Shown one piece after another: positions 19,115 through 27,911 of a stretch of DNA of 64,000 nt (its first letter is position 1; each line of letters opens with the position of its first letter). The position numbers and the translations under genes are program-made. The notes beneath the pieces were generated by a model that did not search any database, was not told where the DNA came from, and saw only the letters and a program-made list of their open reading frames with translations. Origin of the DNA: Tumebacillus avium (GTDB lineage Bacteria; Bacillota; Bacilli; Tumebacillales; Tumebacillaceae); NCBI RefSeq assembly GCF_002162355.1, contig NZ_CP021434.1:2394501-2458500 (forward strand). The letters run 5' to 3'.

Positions 19115-19360
19115 CAATAGATGCATCGCAAGGTCTCCGCCGCAGCTGCTCCGGCGAATGAAAAGAGCAAAAGTTTACTTCGTGTGCGTTTGGTGTTCAG
19201 TCGGAGAAACAATTTAGTTTTCAAAACACAAACACCTCTTTATGGTAGACACGACATCGCTTTGATTTTAACTGGAACATTCTTCTTATGCAATGGTTGC
19301 AAACAAATTTTTTCATAAGTGTAATAAATGTATTCTTTACTTGAATTATTCTAAAAAAGA
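19115..19360. other. Intergenic stretch without a supported gene
   Basis: A 65-codon open frame (19121-19318) is present but has no ribosome binding site or recognisable similarity. A short GC-rich inverted repeat CGCCG/CGGCG occurs at 19137-19155. Nothing else is supported. Confidence 0.5.
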
Positions 19361-19390
19361 AGCGAGGCACAACAAAAGTTGTGTCTCGCT
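19361..19390 (-). terminator. Terminator of patA
   Basis: Stem AGCGAGgCACAAC / GTTGTGtCTCGCT with AAAA loop, A-rich and T-rich flanks, 12 bp after the patA stop on the minus strand. Confidence 0.9.
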
Positions 19391-19401
19391 TTCTTCAATT
19401 G

Positions 19402-20559
19402 CTAGAGCGATTTCATAAACTTGGCTAACCGCTCCATCGCTTCCTGCAACTGCTCCATCGAGGCGGCGTAGGAGATGCGGATGAATCCTTCGCCGAGCGG
19501 AGAAAACGCAACGCCGGGCACGACGGCGACGCGGCCTTGTTCGAGCAGGCGCGTGGCGAAGTCGAAGGAGGACAGGCCGAATTTTTTGATCGACGGGAAG
19601 ATGTAGAACGCGCCGCCTGGCACGACAACATCGAAGCCCATCTCCACAAGGCGCTCGCAGACGAAATCGCGGCGCTTGCGGTACTCGTCGCGCATCGGTG
19701 ATGCATCGTCGAGGCCGCCCGTCAGCGCTTCCAGTGCGGCGTACTGCGAGACGGATGCGGCGCAGGCGGCGTTGTACTGGTGGACTTTGACCATCTGCTT
19801 GGTGATGTATTCGGGTGCAAATGTGAAGCCGATGCGCCAGCCGGTCATCGAATGCGACTTGGACAGGCCGTTGATGACGATCGTCTTGTCGCGCATGTGC
19901 GGGATCGAGGCGATCGACGCATGCGTGCTTTCATAAAGCAGTTCGCTGTAGATTTCGTCGGAGATGACAAACACGTCGCGCTCGCGGAGCACTTCGGCGA
20001 TCTCCTGCAGGCTCGCCGCATCCTGCACCACGCCGGTCGGGTTGGACGGGGAGGGGAGGATCAGGCAGCGGGTCTGGTCGGTCAAAGCCTGGCGCACCAT
20101 GTCGCCGGTGACGCGAAAGCCCGTTTCTGTCGTGTCGAGGTAGACCGGTTTCGCGCCGCACATCGTGATCAACGGCTCATAGCCAGGGTAGATCGGTCCG
20201 GGCAGCAGCACTTCTGAGCCTTCTGCCAAGATGGTGCGCAAGGCGATGTCCAGCGCTTCCGACGCGCCGTTGGTGACGATGATCTCCGTGTCCGGCGAGT
20301 AGGACAGGCCGTATTTTGTATCCAAAAAGGCACTCGCTGCCTTGCGCAAGGCGGGCAGTCCGGCGTTGGGGGTGTAGGAGGTATGGTTGTTGGCGATGGC
20401 GGTCTGGCCCGCAGTCTTGATGTGCTGAGGTGTCGGGAAGTCCGGCTGGCCGAGGGTGAGCGAGATCGCGTCTGTGTATTCGGCGGCGATCATCGCGAAT
20501 TTGCGAATCCCCGACATCTGAATGTCCCGTACGCGCTGGTTGAGCAGGTGTTCCATCAT
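19402..20559 (-). CDS. patA: PLP-dependent aminotransferase class I/II, PatA-like
   Basis: Fold type I aminotransferase, 385 residues. Motifs: YTPNAGLPALR, NGASEALDIALRT, SPSNPTGVV, ISDEIYSEL and the Schiff-base lysine in NGLSKSHSMTGWRIGF. Best matches in memory are Bacillus PatA, the N-acetyl-LL-diaminopimelate aminotransferase of lysine synthesis; a broader aromatic or alanine aminotransferase role cannot be excluded. Starts at tandem ATGs (20559 or 20556). Monocistronic. Confidence 0.88.
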   Translation of the reverse strand: MMEHLLNQRVRDIQMSGIRKFAMIAAEYTDAISLTLGQPDFPTPQHIKTAGQTAIANNHTSYTPNAGLPALRKAASAFLDTKYGLSYSPDTEIIVTNGASEALDIALRTILAEGSEVLLPGPIYPGYEPLITMCGAKPVYLDTTETGFRVTGDMVRQALTDQTRCLILPSPSNPTGVVQDAASLQEIAEVLRERDVFVISDEIYSELLYESTHASIASIPHMRDKTIVINGLSKSHSMTGWRIGFTFAPEYITKQMVKVHQYNAACAASVSQYAALEALTGGLDDASPMRDEYRKRRDFVCERLVEMGFDVVVPGGAFYIFPSIKKFGLSSFDFATRLLEQGRVAVVPGVAFSPLGEGFIRISYAASMEQLQEAMERLAKFMKSL

Positions 20560-20740
20560 CGATCAGTCCTTTATCCGTGAGGTTTTCTCATTATCTTACT
20601 CCATGTGCGGCGAAGAAAAAAGCGTTATGCATTTTATTATAAATAGCGATAGACATATCATGAATAATCGCTGTATATTGTCTATATAGATATTATTTTC
20701 TGTAAATTCTTAAAAATAGACAAACGGGAGGAAATTCAAA

Positions 20741-22759
20741 ATGAAAAAGGTGCCTTTTGCGGTGGTCAGCTCGGCGTTGGCTGTCTCGATGCTGCTGTCC
20801 GCTCCGGCCGCTTTGGCGGAGGAGAATCATGCGCAGCACAAGCACGTATTAGAAGGAGAGATCGACCGTGCGCTCGATACGGACGGCGACGGGCTGAAAG
20901 ACTATTTTGAGCAGACGATCTCGCACGCAGAACGTGCCGACACCGATGGGGACGGCATCTCCGACGCGCAAGAAGACGCCGACGGGGACGGACTTTCCAA
21001 CATCGCCGAGCAGTCGCGCGGGCTGAACCCGACGACGGCCGACAGCGACGGCGACAGTTTGACCGATTATCAGGAAGTATATAAGTATCATACCGACCCG
21101 GCCGTGTTTGACACCGATGGGGACAACCTTTCGGACGGCACCGAAGTGCTGTACTATGCGCTCGACCCGAACCGCGCAGACCCGAACGTGCCGCGCTCGT
21201 GGAACATCCCGGACAACGCAGTTGGCGTGACCGGCACGATGACCGGCCTCGGCGACATCCCGACCAAATTGACGGTGCGTCAGTCCCCGGTTTTGCTCGT
21301 GCAAGATCTGCAGGCAGCTGCGTCGTTTGATCTGGAAAGCCTCGACCGCACGGCCGCTTTTAACATCAAAGTTTCCTATCAAGACACCGGGGCGGAAGAC
21401 TTGCGCCTGTTCCGCTACAACGCGAAACAAGCCTCGCTCGAACCGGTGCAAAAGCAGCACAAAGACCCGCAAACCAACACGATCTCCGCAGAGTTTACCG
21501 ATGGCGGCTCGTTTGTCGTCCTGCCGATGAGCGAGTGGAAGAAAACGGAGCAGCCTGCGAAATCGTCCTATAAAGGCAAATACAAAAAGTTCACCGGCAA
21601 AGCCAAGCTGGCCGGACTGCCCGGCGTGGAGATCGACGGCGCGGCGGTTGACACGAATGGCGTGTTTGAGATCAGCCGCAATGTAACCAACGCCGACGGC
21701 ACGACCCAGACGCTGAAGGCGAAATATCAGGTGCAGGAGCTGCAGCAGAGCGACGAAGGCACGTTCCTGACCGCATCGTCCGTCTCCACCGAATCGGGCC
21801 TGCAGCCGACGATCCTCGTGCACGGCTTCTACGGCTCGTCGACAACATGGGGCTTCAACCAAAAATGGAGCAACGGCGGCGCGACCCCGTCTGCGCAGTC
21901 GGCGATCGCCTCTTACGAGACGTTCACCGGCAAAACGTACGCCAGCGGCACCGCTTCGACGTATGGCAACATCGACGTGCAGTTTATCACGTCCGTCTCC
22001 GATTCGGCCGAGCTTGGCCCGGTGCTCGATGTGAACAAAGGCTATACGCGCAACGTTGACCTGTTCAATTTCGAATATCACAGTGACGGCCACGTTTCGA
22101 ACGGCGCACAGCAGTTGAAAAACTTCATCGCCGGCCTCCGTTCGCGCGGATTGATCGGCACTTACGACTACCCGAACCTGCTCGCCCACTCCAAAGGCGG
22201 CCTGATCTCCCGCTACCTGATCGAAAACCTGAGCGGCTCATGGGACATCGACCGTCTGGTCACGCTTGGCACGCCGCACTTCGGTTCCGACCTGTCCACA
22301 TTTGGCGACATGGACCGCGACGACAGCGATCTCTGGCTGTCCAACAACAACGACCCGTACTGCAACACGTTCACCAACTCGCATCCGTACACCACGTACT
22401 ATGCGTTTGGCGCGTGGAAAGCGGGCGCGAGCGATCTGAACGCCACGTCGCCGAGCCAGCGCGGTGTCTGGACGGTCGGCCAGCTGTCCGGCAGCTATGA
22501 CACCGATGTGCGCAACCGCTTTGCCAATGCGGGCCGCAGCATCTCCTGGTTCAGCTACGCCGACATCGGCGACACGGTGGTCAACATCGACTCGGCAATG
22601 GGTTCCGACCAGGAGCCGGACTACGACGGCACACTGCCGAAAGTGTCGATCTACAAGCGCTGGTACGTGTTCCATGAAACGTACGGCGACCACTCCGGGA
22701 TGAGAAAATACTCGACGGTGCAGAATCTGGTCACCGATGTGCTAAAAGGGTTCTACTAG
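20741..22759 (+). CDS. Secreted lipase/esterase with thrombospondin type 3-like calcium repeats
   Basis: 672 residues with a signal peptide (cleavage after APAALA, about residue 26). Residues 45-150 hold a run of Asp-rich calcium motifs (DTDGDGLKD, DTDGDGISD, DADGDGLSN, DSDGDSLTD, DTDGDNLSD). The C-terminal half is an alpha/beta hydrolase: oxyanion region ILVHGFYGSS at about 360 and nucleophile elbow LLAHSKGG (Ser at about 485). A C-terminal His in FHETYGDHSGM could complete the triad. The start is behind GGGAGGA. It likely acts on lipids or esters outside the cell; calcium probably stabilises the N-terminal part. Lone gene with its own terminator. Confidence 0.9.
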   Translation: MKKVPFAVVSSALAVSMLLSAPAALAEENHAQHKHVLEGEIDRALDTDGDGLKDYFEQTISHAERADTDGDGISDAQEDADGDGLSNIAEQSRGLNPTTADSDGDSLTDYQEVYKYHTDPAVFDTDGDNLSDGTEVLYYALDPNRADPNVPRSWNIPDNAVGVTGTMTGLGDIPTKLTVRQSPVLLVQDLQAAASFDLESLDRTAAFNIKVSYQDTGAEDLRLFRYNAKQASLEPVQKQHKDPQTNTISAEFTDGGSFVVLPMSEWKKTEQPAKSSYKGKYKKFTGKAKLAGLPGVEIDGAAVDTNGVFEISRNVTNADGTTQTLKAKYQVQELQQSDEGTFLTASSVSTESGLQPTILVHGFYGSSTTWGFNQKWSNGGATPSAQSAIASYETFTGKTYASGTASTYGNIDVQFITSVSDSAELGPVLDVNKGYTRNVDLFNFEYHSDGHVSNGAQQLKNFIAGLRSRGLIGTYDYPNLLAHSKGGLISRYLIENLSGSWDIDRLVTLGTPHFGSDLSTFGDMDRDDSDLWLSNNNDPYCNTFTNSHPYTTYYAFGAWKAGASDLNATSPSQRGVWTVGQLSGSYDTDVRNRFANAGRSISWFSYADIGDTVVNIDSAMGSDQEPDYDGTLPKVSIYKRWYVFHETYGDHSGMRKYSTVQNLVTDVLKGFY

Positions 22760-22773
22760 GCGTTTGCAACGAC

Positions 22774-22810
22774 AAAAGGGATTTGCTCCTCTGCGGAGCA
22801 AATCCCTTTT
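22774..22810 (+). terminator. Terminator of the lipase gene
   Basis: Perfect stem AAAAGGGATTTGCTCC / GGAGCAAATCCCTTTT with TCTGC loop. It may also serve the convergent YjcZ-like gene. Confidence 0.95.
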
Positions 22811-22826
22811 TGAGCGGGGCTCTGAA

Positions 22827-22916
22827 TTAGTAGCCCGGAGTGAGCAGGATGAACAGCACGAAGATGATCAGGAATACGACCGCCCAACGGGTGTAAGGAC
22901 CGAATACACCGTACAT
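22827..22916 (-). CDS. YjcZ-like sporulation miniprotein
   Basis: Only 29 residues: MYGVFGPYTRWAVVF then LIIFVLFILLTPGY. This is the Gly/Tyr-rich start plus a single hydrophobic helix of the YjcZ family of spore-former miniproteins. ATG 22916 follows AGGGGGTGAC. Role in the family is not settled; spore association is known for some members. Confidence 0.8.
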   Translation of the reverse strand: MYGVFGPYTRWAVVFLIIFVLFILLTPGY

Positions 22917-23063
22917 AGCAACGTCACCCCCTTCGTGGTTCTCTTGGTATATAGAATGCAAAACAGGGTCTGATAGCAACGGACAGGTACCCACGTTGGC
23001 ACAGTTTGGGCGGTCTGTGCTACAATGATTGGAAAATTTGTGAAGATCGCGAGGCGGTACATC

Positions 23064-23609
23064 ATGTTGAGAATGGAATTGTTTGCAGACGCAGAACTGC
23101 GCCTGCTGGAGGAGCACCACGCGGAGGAAGTCTACCGTTTGATCGACGGCAACCGCGAGCATCTGCGTGAATGGCTGCCGTTTATCGACTTCAACACATC
23201 GTCGGCCGATTCGCTGGCTTTTATCAAAATGTCCCGCGAGCAGCTGGCGAAAAACAGTGGCACGAACTACGGGATTTTTTACAAAGGACGGCTGGCCGGT
23301 GTGGTCGGCAACCATTTTATCGACTGGAGCAACCGCTTGACCTCGATTGGCTATTGGCTGGGCAAAGAGTTCACCGGGCATGGCCTGATGACTGCTGCCA
23401 CCAAGGCGCTGGTCGAGCAGGCTTTTGCGGAGTACAAGCTGAACCGCGTGGAAATTCGCGTCGCGACCGGCAACTTGAAGAGCCAAGGCGTGCCGGAGCG
23501 GCTCGGCTTTGTCAAAGAAGGCGTGTTGCGCCAGCGCGAGTGGATGTATGACCGCTGGCTGGATCATATCGTCTACTCGATGCTCGCTTCCGAGTGGGAA
23601 GGGCAGTAG
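23064..23609 (+). CDS. GNAT-family N-acetyltransferase, RimJ/RimL type
   Basis: 181 residues from ATG 23064 (GAGGCGG upstream; the earlier ATG at 23025 has none). The RimL-type pattern is seen: HAEEVYRLIDGNREHLREWLPF, then IGYWLGKEFTGHGLMTAATK for the acetyl-CoA loop and ERLGFVKEGVLRQREWMYD. Such enzymes acetylate protein N-termini or small amines; the substrate here is unknown. Stops 3 bp before the Sir2 gene, so acetylation and deacetylation genes sit together. Confidence 0.9.
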   Translation: MLRMELFADAELRLLEEHHAEEVYRLIDGNREHLREWLPFIDFNTSSADSLAFIKMSREQLAKNSGTNYGIFYKGRLAGVVGNHFIDWSNRLTSIGYWLGKEFTGHGLMTAATKALVEQAFAEYKLNRVEIRVATGNLKSQGVPERLGFVKEGVLRQREWMYDRWLDHIVYSMLASEWEGQ

Positions 23610-23612
23610 ATC

Positions 23613-24323
23613 ATGTCGGAGATCCAAACGCTGGCCCGCTGGATCAAGGAGTCGAGTTTTACGGTTGCGCTGACCGGGGCGGGGATGTCGACGGAGAGCG
23701 GAATTCCCGATTTTCGCTCCCAAAGCGGGTGGTGGAACAACATCGACCCGGCCACGGTGGCGACGGTAGAGGCGCTGGAGGAGAACTACGAGCTGTTTCA
23801 GCAGTTTTACGCGTCGCGCATGCAAGGGCTGCGCGCTTGCACGCCGCACCGGGGGCATGCGATCTTGGCGGAGTGGGAGCAGCGCGGCTTTTTGCACAGT
23901 GTGGCGACGCAAAATGTGGACGGGTTCCATCAGCAGGCCGGCAGTCGGAACGTCTATGAACTGCACGGCTCGATCCGGACGGTCAGGTGCAGCACCTGTG
24001 ACGATCAGACGGAGCTGGAGGACTTTTTGGCAGGGAAAGCATGTCCACACTGCAAAGGGCGCTTGCGGCCCGATGTGGTGCTGTTTGGGGAGATGTTGCC
24101 GCAAGAACCTTGGCAGCGGGCGCTGGCCGACATTCGCAGCGCTGAGTTGGTCATCGTGATCGGGACGAGCCTGCAGGTCTATCCTGTGGCGCAACTGCCT
24201 TTGATGACGCAGGGGCGGGTGGCGATTCTCAATTACGAGCCGACCGCACAGGATGATCATTTTGAACTGGTGATCCATGGCAAGGCGGGCGAGCTGCTGC
24301 AGCAGATCAATTCGCAGATTTAA
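23613..24323 (+). CDS. NAD-dependent protein deacylase, Sir2 family
   Basis: 236 residues. The NAD loop TGAGMSTESGIPDFRS, the catalytic segment TQNVDGFHQQAG with HGS, the Cys4 zinc site CSTC...CPHC, GRLRPDVVLFGE and IGTSLQVYP are all present. It likely removes acetyl or acyl groups from lysine using NAD. Translation is probably coupled to the upstream GNAT gene, 3 bp away. Confidence 0.95.
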   Translation: MSEIQTLARWIKESSFTVALTGAGMSTESGIPDFRSQSGWWNNIDPATVATVEALEENYELFQQFYASRMQGLRACTPHRGHAILAEWEQRGFLHSVATQNVDGFHQQAGSRNVYELHGSIRTVRCSTCDDQTELEDFLAGKACPHCKGRLRPDVVLFGEMLPQEPWQRALADIRSAELVIVIGTSLQVYPVAQLPLMTQGRVAILNYEPTAQDDHFELVIHGKAGELLQQINSQI

Positions 24324-24329
24324 TGGAAA

Positions 24330-24356
24330 AAAGGCACTCGCAGGTCGAGTGCCTTT
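24330..24356. terminator. Bidirectional terminator after sir2
   Basis: Stem AAAGGCACTCG / CGAGTGCCTTT with a 5-base loop and A and T flanks, between convergent genes. Confidence 0.93.
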
Positions 24357-24375
24357 TTCCGTACCGTGCTGCCCG

Positions 24376-25182
24376 TTAGCTTTGCACGCGGGGCTGTGTC
24401 GGATCGCAGGCGGGCTGTTTGACGTTGGAGACTTGGGACAGTTTGGTCAGGTAGTAGCACTCTTCCCGGAACATGTGGTCGGGCATCAGCGGGGAGAGGA
24501 TGCTGAGCAGCGTATGGTCGAGCTCCATCTCTTCCACTTCGTTCAGGAACTCCTGGAACATGATGATCTCCAGCTCGGCTTCTTTGTTGAAGCGGGCCAG
24601 CGGCGGAAAGTCCTGCAGTCCGGTGCGCAGGAAGCCGGTCAGCTCGACCGCTTTCAGGTAGAGGTCGGTGAAGTGTTTGCTGAACGATTTGGCTTTGGCG
24701 ATGACCAGCTTTTCGCTCATGTCGGTGAAGGAAGCGAGACCGTCCGCATGCCCGTACGCGTCAGACAGCCAGAGCAAGTGATGATGCACCGGGTGGAACA
24801 CGGGCGGGAGCTTGCCTTCGAGCAGATTGTTCAGGATGCGGGTGTATTCGTCCAGTTCGTTGACCATGTGGTTGATAAACGACGGCGGAAGATTGACGGC
24901 GATCTCTCCGGTCAGTTGGCGGCGGATGACGTGCAGTTTAAACTCGCGGAATTCCTTGACCCTTTGAGCCGCCTGCCGGTTCAGCGTGATCAGTTCGGCG
25001 TCAGACAAGTCGCGGCGGGCCGTTTCGAGCAACTGGTCAAAGAGAGCGACAAACGAGTTGATCCGCTGCACCTCCTGCACTTCTTTCGCTGAGGTGGTGA
25101 GTTGGAAAAAGCGGGCATGATCGCCGAGGATCTGCAGCCAGAACCGATGTTCAAAGAGGGCAGCGTGCTGGTAATTGTGCAA
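24376..25182 (-). CDS. DUF2935 domain protein
   Basis: 268 residues; TTG 25182 is 7 bp behind GGAGGAGA. Two similar all-helical halves of about 130 residues each have His and Glu at regular places (ALFEHRFWLQILGDHARFF and the second-half LPPVFHPVHHHLLWLSDAY), as in DUF2935 proteins. The pattern suggests a metal-binding helical bundle. Function is unknown. Monocistronic and divergent from the M3 peptidase. Confidence 0.85.
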   Translation of the reverse strand: MHNYQHAALFEHRFWLQILGDHARFFQLTTSAKEVQEVQRINSFVALFDQLLETARRDLSDAELITLNRQAAQRVKEFREFKLHVIRRQLTGEIAVNLPPSFINHMVNELDEYTRILNNLLEGKLPPVFHPVHHHLLWLSDAYGHADGLASFTDMSEKLVIAKAKSFSKHFTDLYLKAVELTGFLRTGLQDFPPLARFNKEAELEIIMFQEFLNEVEEMELDHTLLSILSPLMPDHMFREECYYLTKLSQVSNVKQPACDPTQPRVQS

Positions 25183-25310
25183 GTCGGTTCTCCTCCTTTT
25201 CGTTAGTAGTCAACATATGTGCGGACGCCTAAACGAGTGCCTTTCCGATTGCAAGAAAATTGTGTATTATTGGGAATAGACAAGTTGAACGAGAAGAGGA
25301 GACGGGATCG

Positions 25311-27112
25311 ATGAGCATCCAAAAAGAGTTGCCAAAGACGTGGAATCTGGAAGTGATCTTTAAAGGGGCAGCCGCTCGAAGGAGTTGGCGGCGTTTTTTG
25401 AGGAACTGGAAGCTGATATTCAGCGTTTTGAGGAAAAAGTCGCCGGAGCTGCGGCTGCAAAGTCTGATGCGGAACTTGGCGCTTGGGTGGAACGGATCGG
25501 GATGGTCAATGATCTGAACGGCCGCTTGGAAGAGGTGTCGGAGTTCAGCATCTGCATCTCGTCGGCCGACACGTCGGACGAAGGGGCGCCGCTGGTGGCT
25601 GGACGTGTCGCAGCGCTGGGAGCGCGCTTGAAGGCGGCGATGATCTCCTTTGATGCACAGCTCGCGGCGATTCCGGAAGCATTGTGGGAGCAGCTGTTGG
25701 CGCAAGACGGGGTGCGCGAGGTGGAGTTTGCGTTGCAGGAGCGCAGACGCCTGGTGCAGGAGATGCTTCCGGCGGGGCAGGAGACGCTGATCAGCGCTTT
25801 GGCGGTCGACGGATTTCAAGCGTGGGAGCGCTTTTTTGAAAAGGTGATCGGTCGTGTGCGGATGGAGATCGAGCTGGACGGCGACGTGCAGGAGCATTCG
25901 CTGTCGACGATCTTCAGCCTGTTTCAGAACACCGATGCCAAGATCCGCCGCAGCGCGTTCCAGCAAGGCGTTGAGGTGCTGAAAGGCGAGGCGGAGCTGT
26001 GCGCGGCCGCATTGAACTCGATCGTCGGATTCCGCTTGCAGACGTACAAGGCGCGAGGCTGGGAATCGCCGCTGCATGAATCGCTGCTGATCAACGGCAT
26101 GACCGAAGCGACGCTCACCTCGATGTGGAGCGCAGTGGAAAAAAACCTCGGGCGCGTCGCGCAGTATTTAGAGCGCCGCAAGCAGCTGCAGGGGCAGGAG
26201 ACCCTGCATTTTGTCGACCTGTATGCGCCGGCGGTGGGCAAGAGCTCGAAAAAGGTGACGTGGGAAGAGTGCGCCGAGATCATTATCGAACAGTTCGGCA
26301 CCGTGTCGGGGCAGATGCAGGATCTGGCACGCCGCGCATTCGAAGAAGGCTGGATGGACTGTGAGCCATCGCCGCAAAAAGCGCCGGTCGGCTTCTGCGC
26401 GTCCTTCCCGGTGACGGGGGAGTCGCGGATCTTGGGCACGTTCAGCGGCAATCTGTCGTCCGTATCGACGCTGATCGCCCATGAGATCGGACATGCCTTC
26501 CACTACTCGGTGCTGAAAGACCTGCCGCGTCTGGCCCAGATCTATTCGAAGAGCACGGCGGAGACGGCATCGACGTTCGCCGAGCGGCTGGTGATGGATG
26601 CGCTCTTGAAGAAGGTGGAAGATCCTGCAGACCGGATTGCGCTCTTGGCCAGCAAGCTCGACAATGCGATGATCTACTGCATGTTCACCTACTCGGCGTT
26701 CCTGTTCGACCGCAGCTTCTATGCCGAGCGCGCGGAAGGTCTGGTCAGCGCGGAGCGCATCACCGAGCTGCTGCTGCAGGCGCAAAAGACGGCGTACTGC
26801 GATGCGCTTGATGGATACAACGAGTGGCAGTGGCTGTCGCACGGTCATTACTACGACACGGTCACCCCGTTTTACAACTACCCGTACACCTTCGGCTCTC
26901 TGTTCTCGGCCGGCATCTACGCGATGGCGCTGCGAGAAGGGGCGGCGTTTGAAGACAAGTACATCGCCCTGCTCCGTGACACCGGCCGCATGACCGTCGA
27001 AGATCTGGCCGCCAAGCACCTCGGCGTCGACCTGACTCAGGAAGCGTTCTGGGAGGATGCGATGGGGATTATGACGGGCGACTTGGAAGAGTTTTTGGAG
27101 CTGACGAAGTAA
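25311..27112 (+). CDS. M3-family oligoendopeptidase (PepF type), frameshifted near the N-terminus
   Basis: Zinc metallopeptidase that trims short peptides in the cytoplasm. The HEIGHAFH zinc motif lies in the second half. The N-terminus begins MSIQKELPKTWNLEVIFKG at ATG 25311 behind GAAGAGGAG, then the frame is lost in a G4 run at 25365-25368. One extra G rejoins it to GSRSKELAAFFEELEADIQ and a 600-residue protein. Without the repair the main frame starts at 25385. A single-base sequencing error is likely, since the rest is intact. Confidence 0.92.
25365..25368 (+). other. Frameshift site in G4 run of the M3 peptidase
   Basis: AAA-GGGG-CAGCCGC needs one more G to read Lys-Gly-Gly-Ser-Arg and join both halves of the gene. 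Confidence 0.85.
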
Positions 27113-27130
27113 ATAAAGGAGTCACAGCAA

Positions 27131-27156
27131 GCCGCGCCGGAGAGCGCGGCTTTTTT
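27131..27156 (+). terminator. Terminator of the M3 peptidase
   Basis: Stem GCCGCGC / GCGCGGC with CGGAGA loop and T6. Confidence 0.95.
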
Positions 27157-27222
27157 GTGCAAGGCGGGAACACAAGCCGATTCTGGCAATTTGAATATTC
27201 TAGAAGAAGAGAGGTGAGAAGC

Positions 27223-27645
27223 ATGAAAAAAAGGGACACCGACATCGGGACTCGCACCGTGAAACGAATCTACCGAACAATCGAAGTGATCACCGTCGCG
27301 CTGCTGCTCTCCGGGCAGATCAACGTCAGCGGTGTCTTCTTCTTTAAAGGGGGCGGCTTCTCGCTGTCTTTTGCCGGGCCGATCACCGGCGGTGTGCGGT
27401 CGCTTGGTGTGCCGGAAGCGCCGGCTTCAGACGCAGTCATCGACTTGATTTCGCTGGCCGCCGCCTTGCTGCTGATCCTTGATCAAGTCAATGTGACAGG
27501 AACCCTGCTGACGCAAGGCGGCTATACGATCGTGCTGAGCGGGCCGATCTTTAGGCAAGCCAAGCGGGTGGCCGCTGTCCCGCAGACCAGACGATTCGTC
27601 AACGATTTGAAAAAGCAGGCATTGCGCTCGCTGCAAGAAAGCTGA
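27223..27645 (+). CDS. Hypothetical protein with an internal hydrophobic duplication
   Basis: 140 residues from ATG 27223 (GAGGTGAG upstream). Two copies of one module are visible: ALLLSGQINVSGVFFFKGGG with SLSFAGPI (about residues 26-54) and ALLLILDQVNVTGTLLTQGG with TIVLSGPI (about 80-107). Charged ends surround them. No known family was recognised. A short membrane gene follows 19 bp later, so the two are probably co-transcribed. Confidence 0.7.
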   Translation: MKKRDTDIGTRTVKRIYRTIEVITVALLLSGQINVSGVFFFKGGGFSLSFAGPITGGVRSLGVPEAPASDAVIDLISLAAALLLILDQVNVTGTLLTQGGYTIVLSGPIFRQAKRVAAVPQTRRFVNDLKKQALRSLQES

Positions 27646-27664
27646 GCAAAAGGAGTGAGACTGG

Positions 27665-27802
27665 ATGGCGCTCAATAAGATCCCGCCCATCGTGCCGAAA
27701 AAGGGGACGATTTTTGTGTCTGCCGCGTTTTTGGCGACCTTTATCTTCTTTTTCACACGGCAGGAGCCGATCCCGGAAGAACAGCAAAAAAGAGAAGTTT
27801 GA
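27665..27802 (+). CDS. Small single-helix membrane protein
   Basis: 45 residues behind AAAGGAGTGAG: a Pro-rich start (MALNKIPPIVPKKG), one helix (TIFVSAAFLATFIFFF) and a charged tail (TRQEPIPEEQQKREV). Too short for most gene callers; family unknown. It follows the duplicated hydrophobic protein and precedes the xanthine dehydrogenase operon. Confidence 0.6.
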   Translation: MALNKIPPIVPKKGTIFVSAAFLATFIFFFTRQEPIPEEQQKREV

Positions 27803-27911
27803 CCGGACAGGGACGGCAGACATCGGAGCACACGCATGGGACAATGCGGTGCTTACATATAACCAACAACGAATGGAGGTAACAGGAAAATCAGGGAGGG
27901 AGCTGCTGGAG

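Noticed and set aside
19121..19318. 65-codon open frame after the structured RNA
   Set aside because: No ribosome binding site, no similarity and atypical composition; noncoding is more likely.
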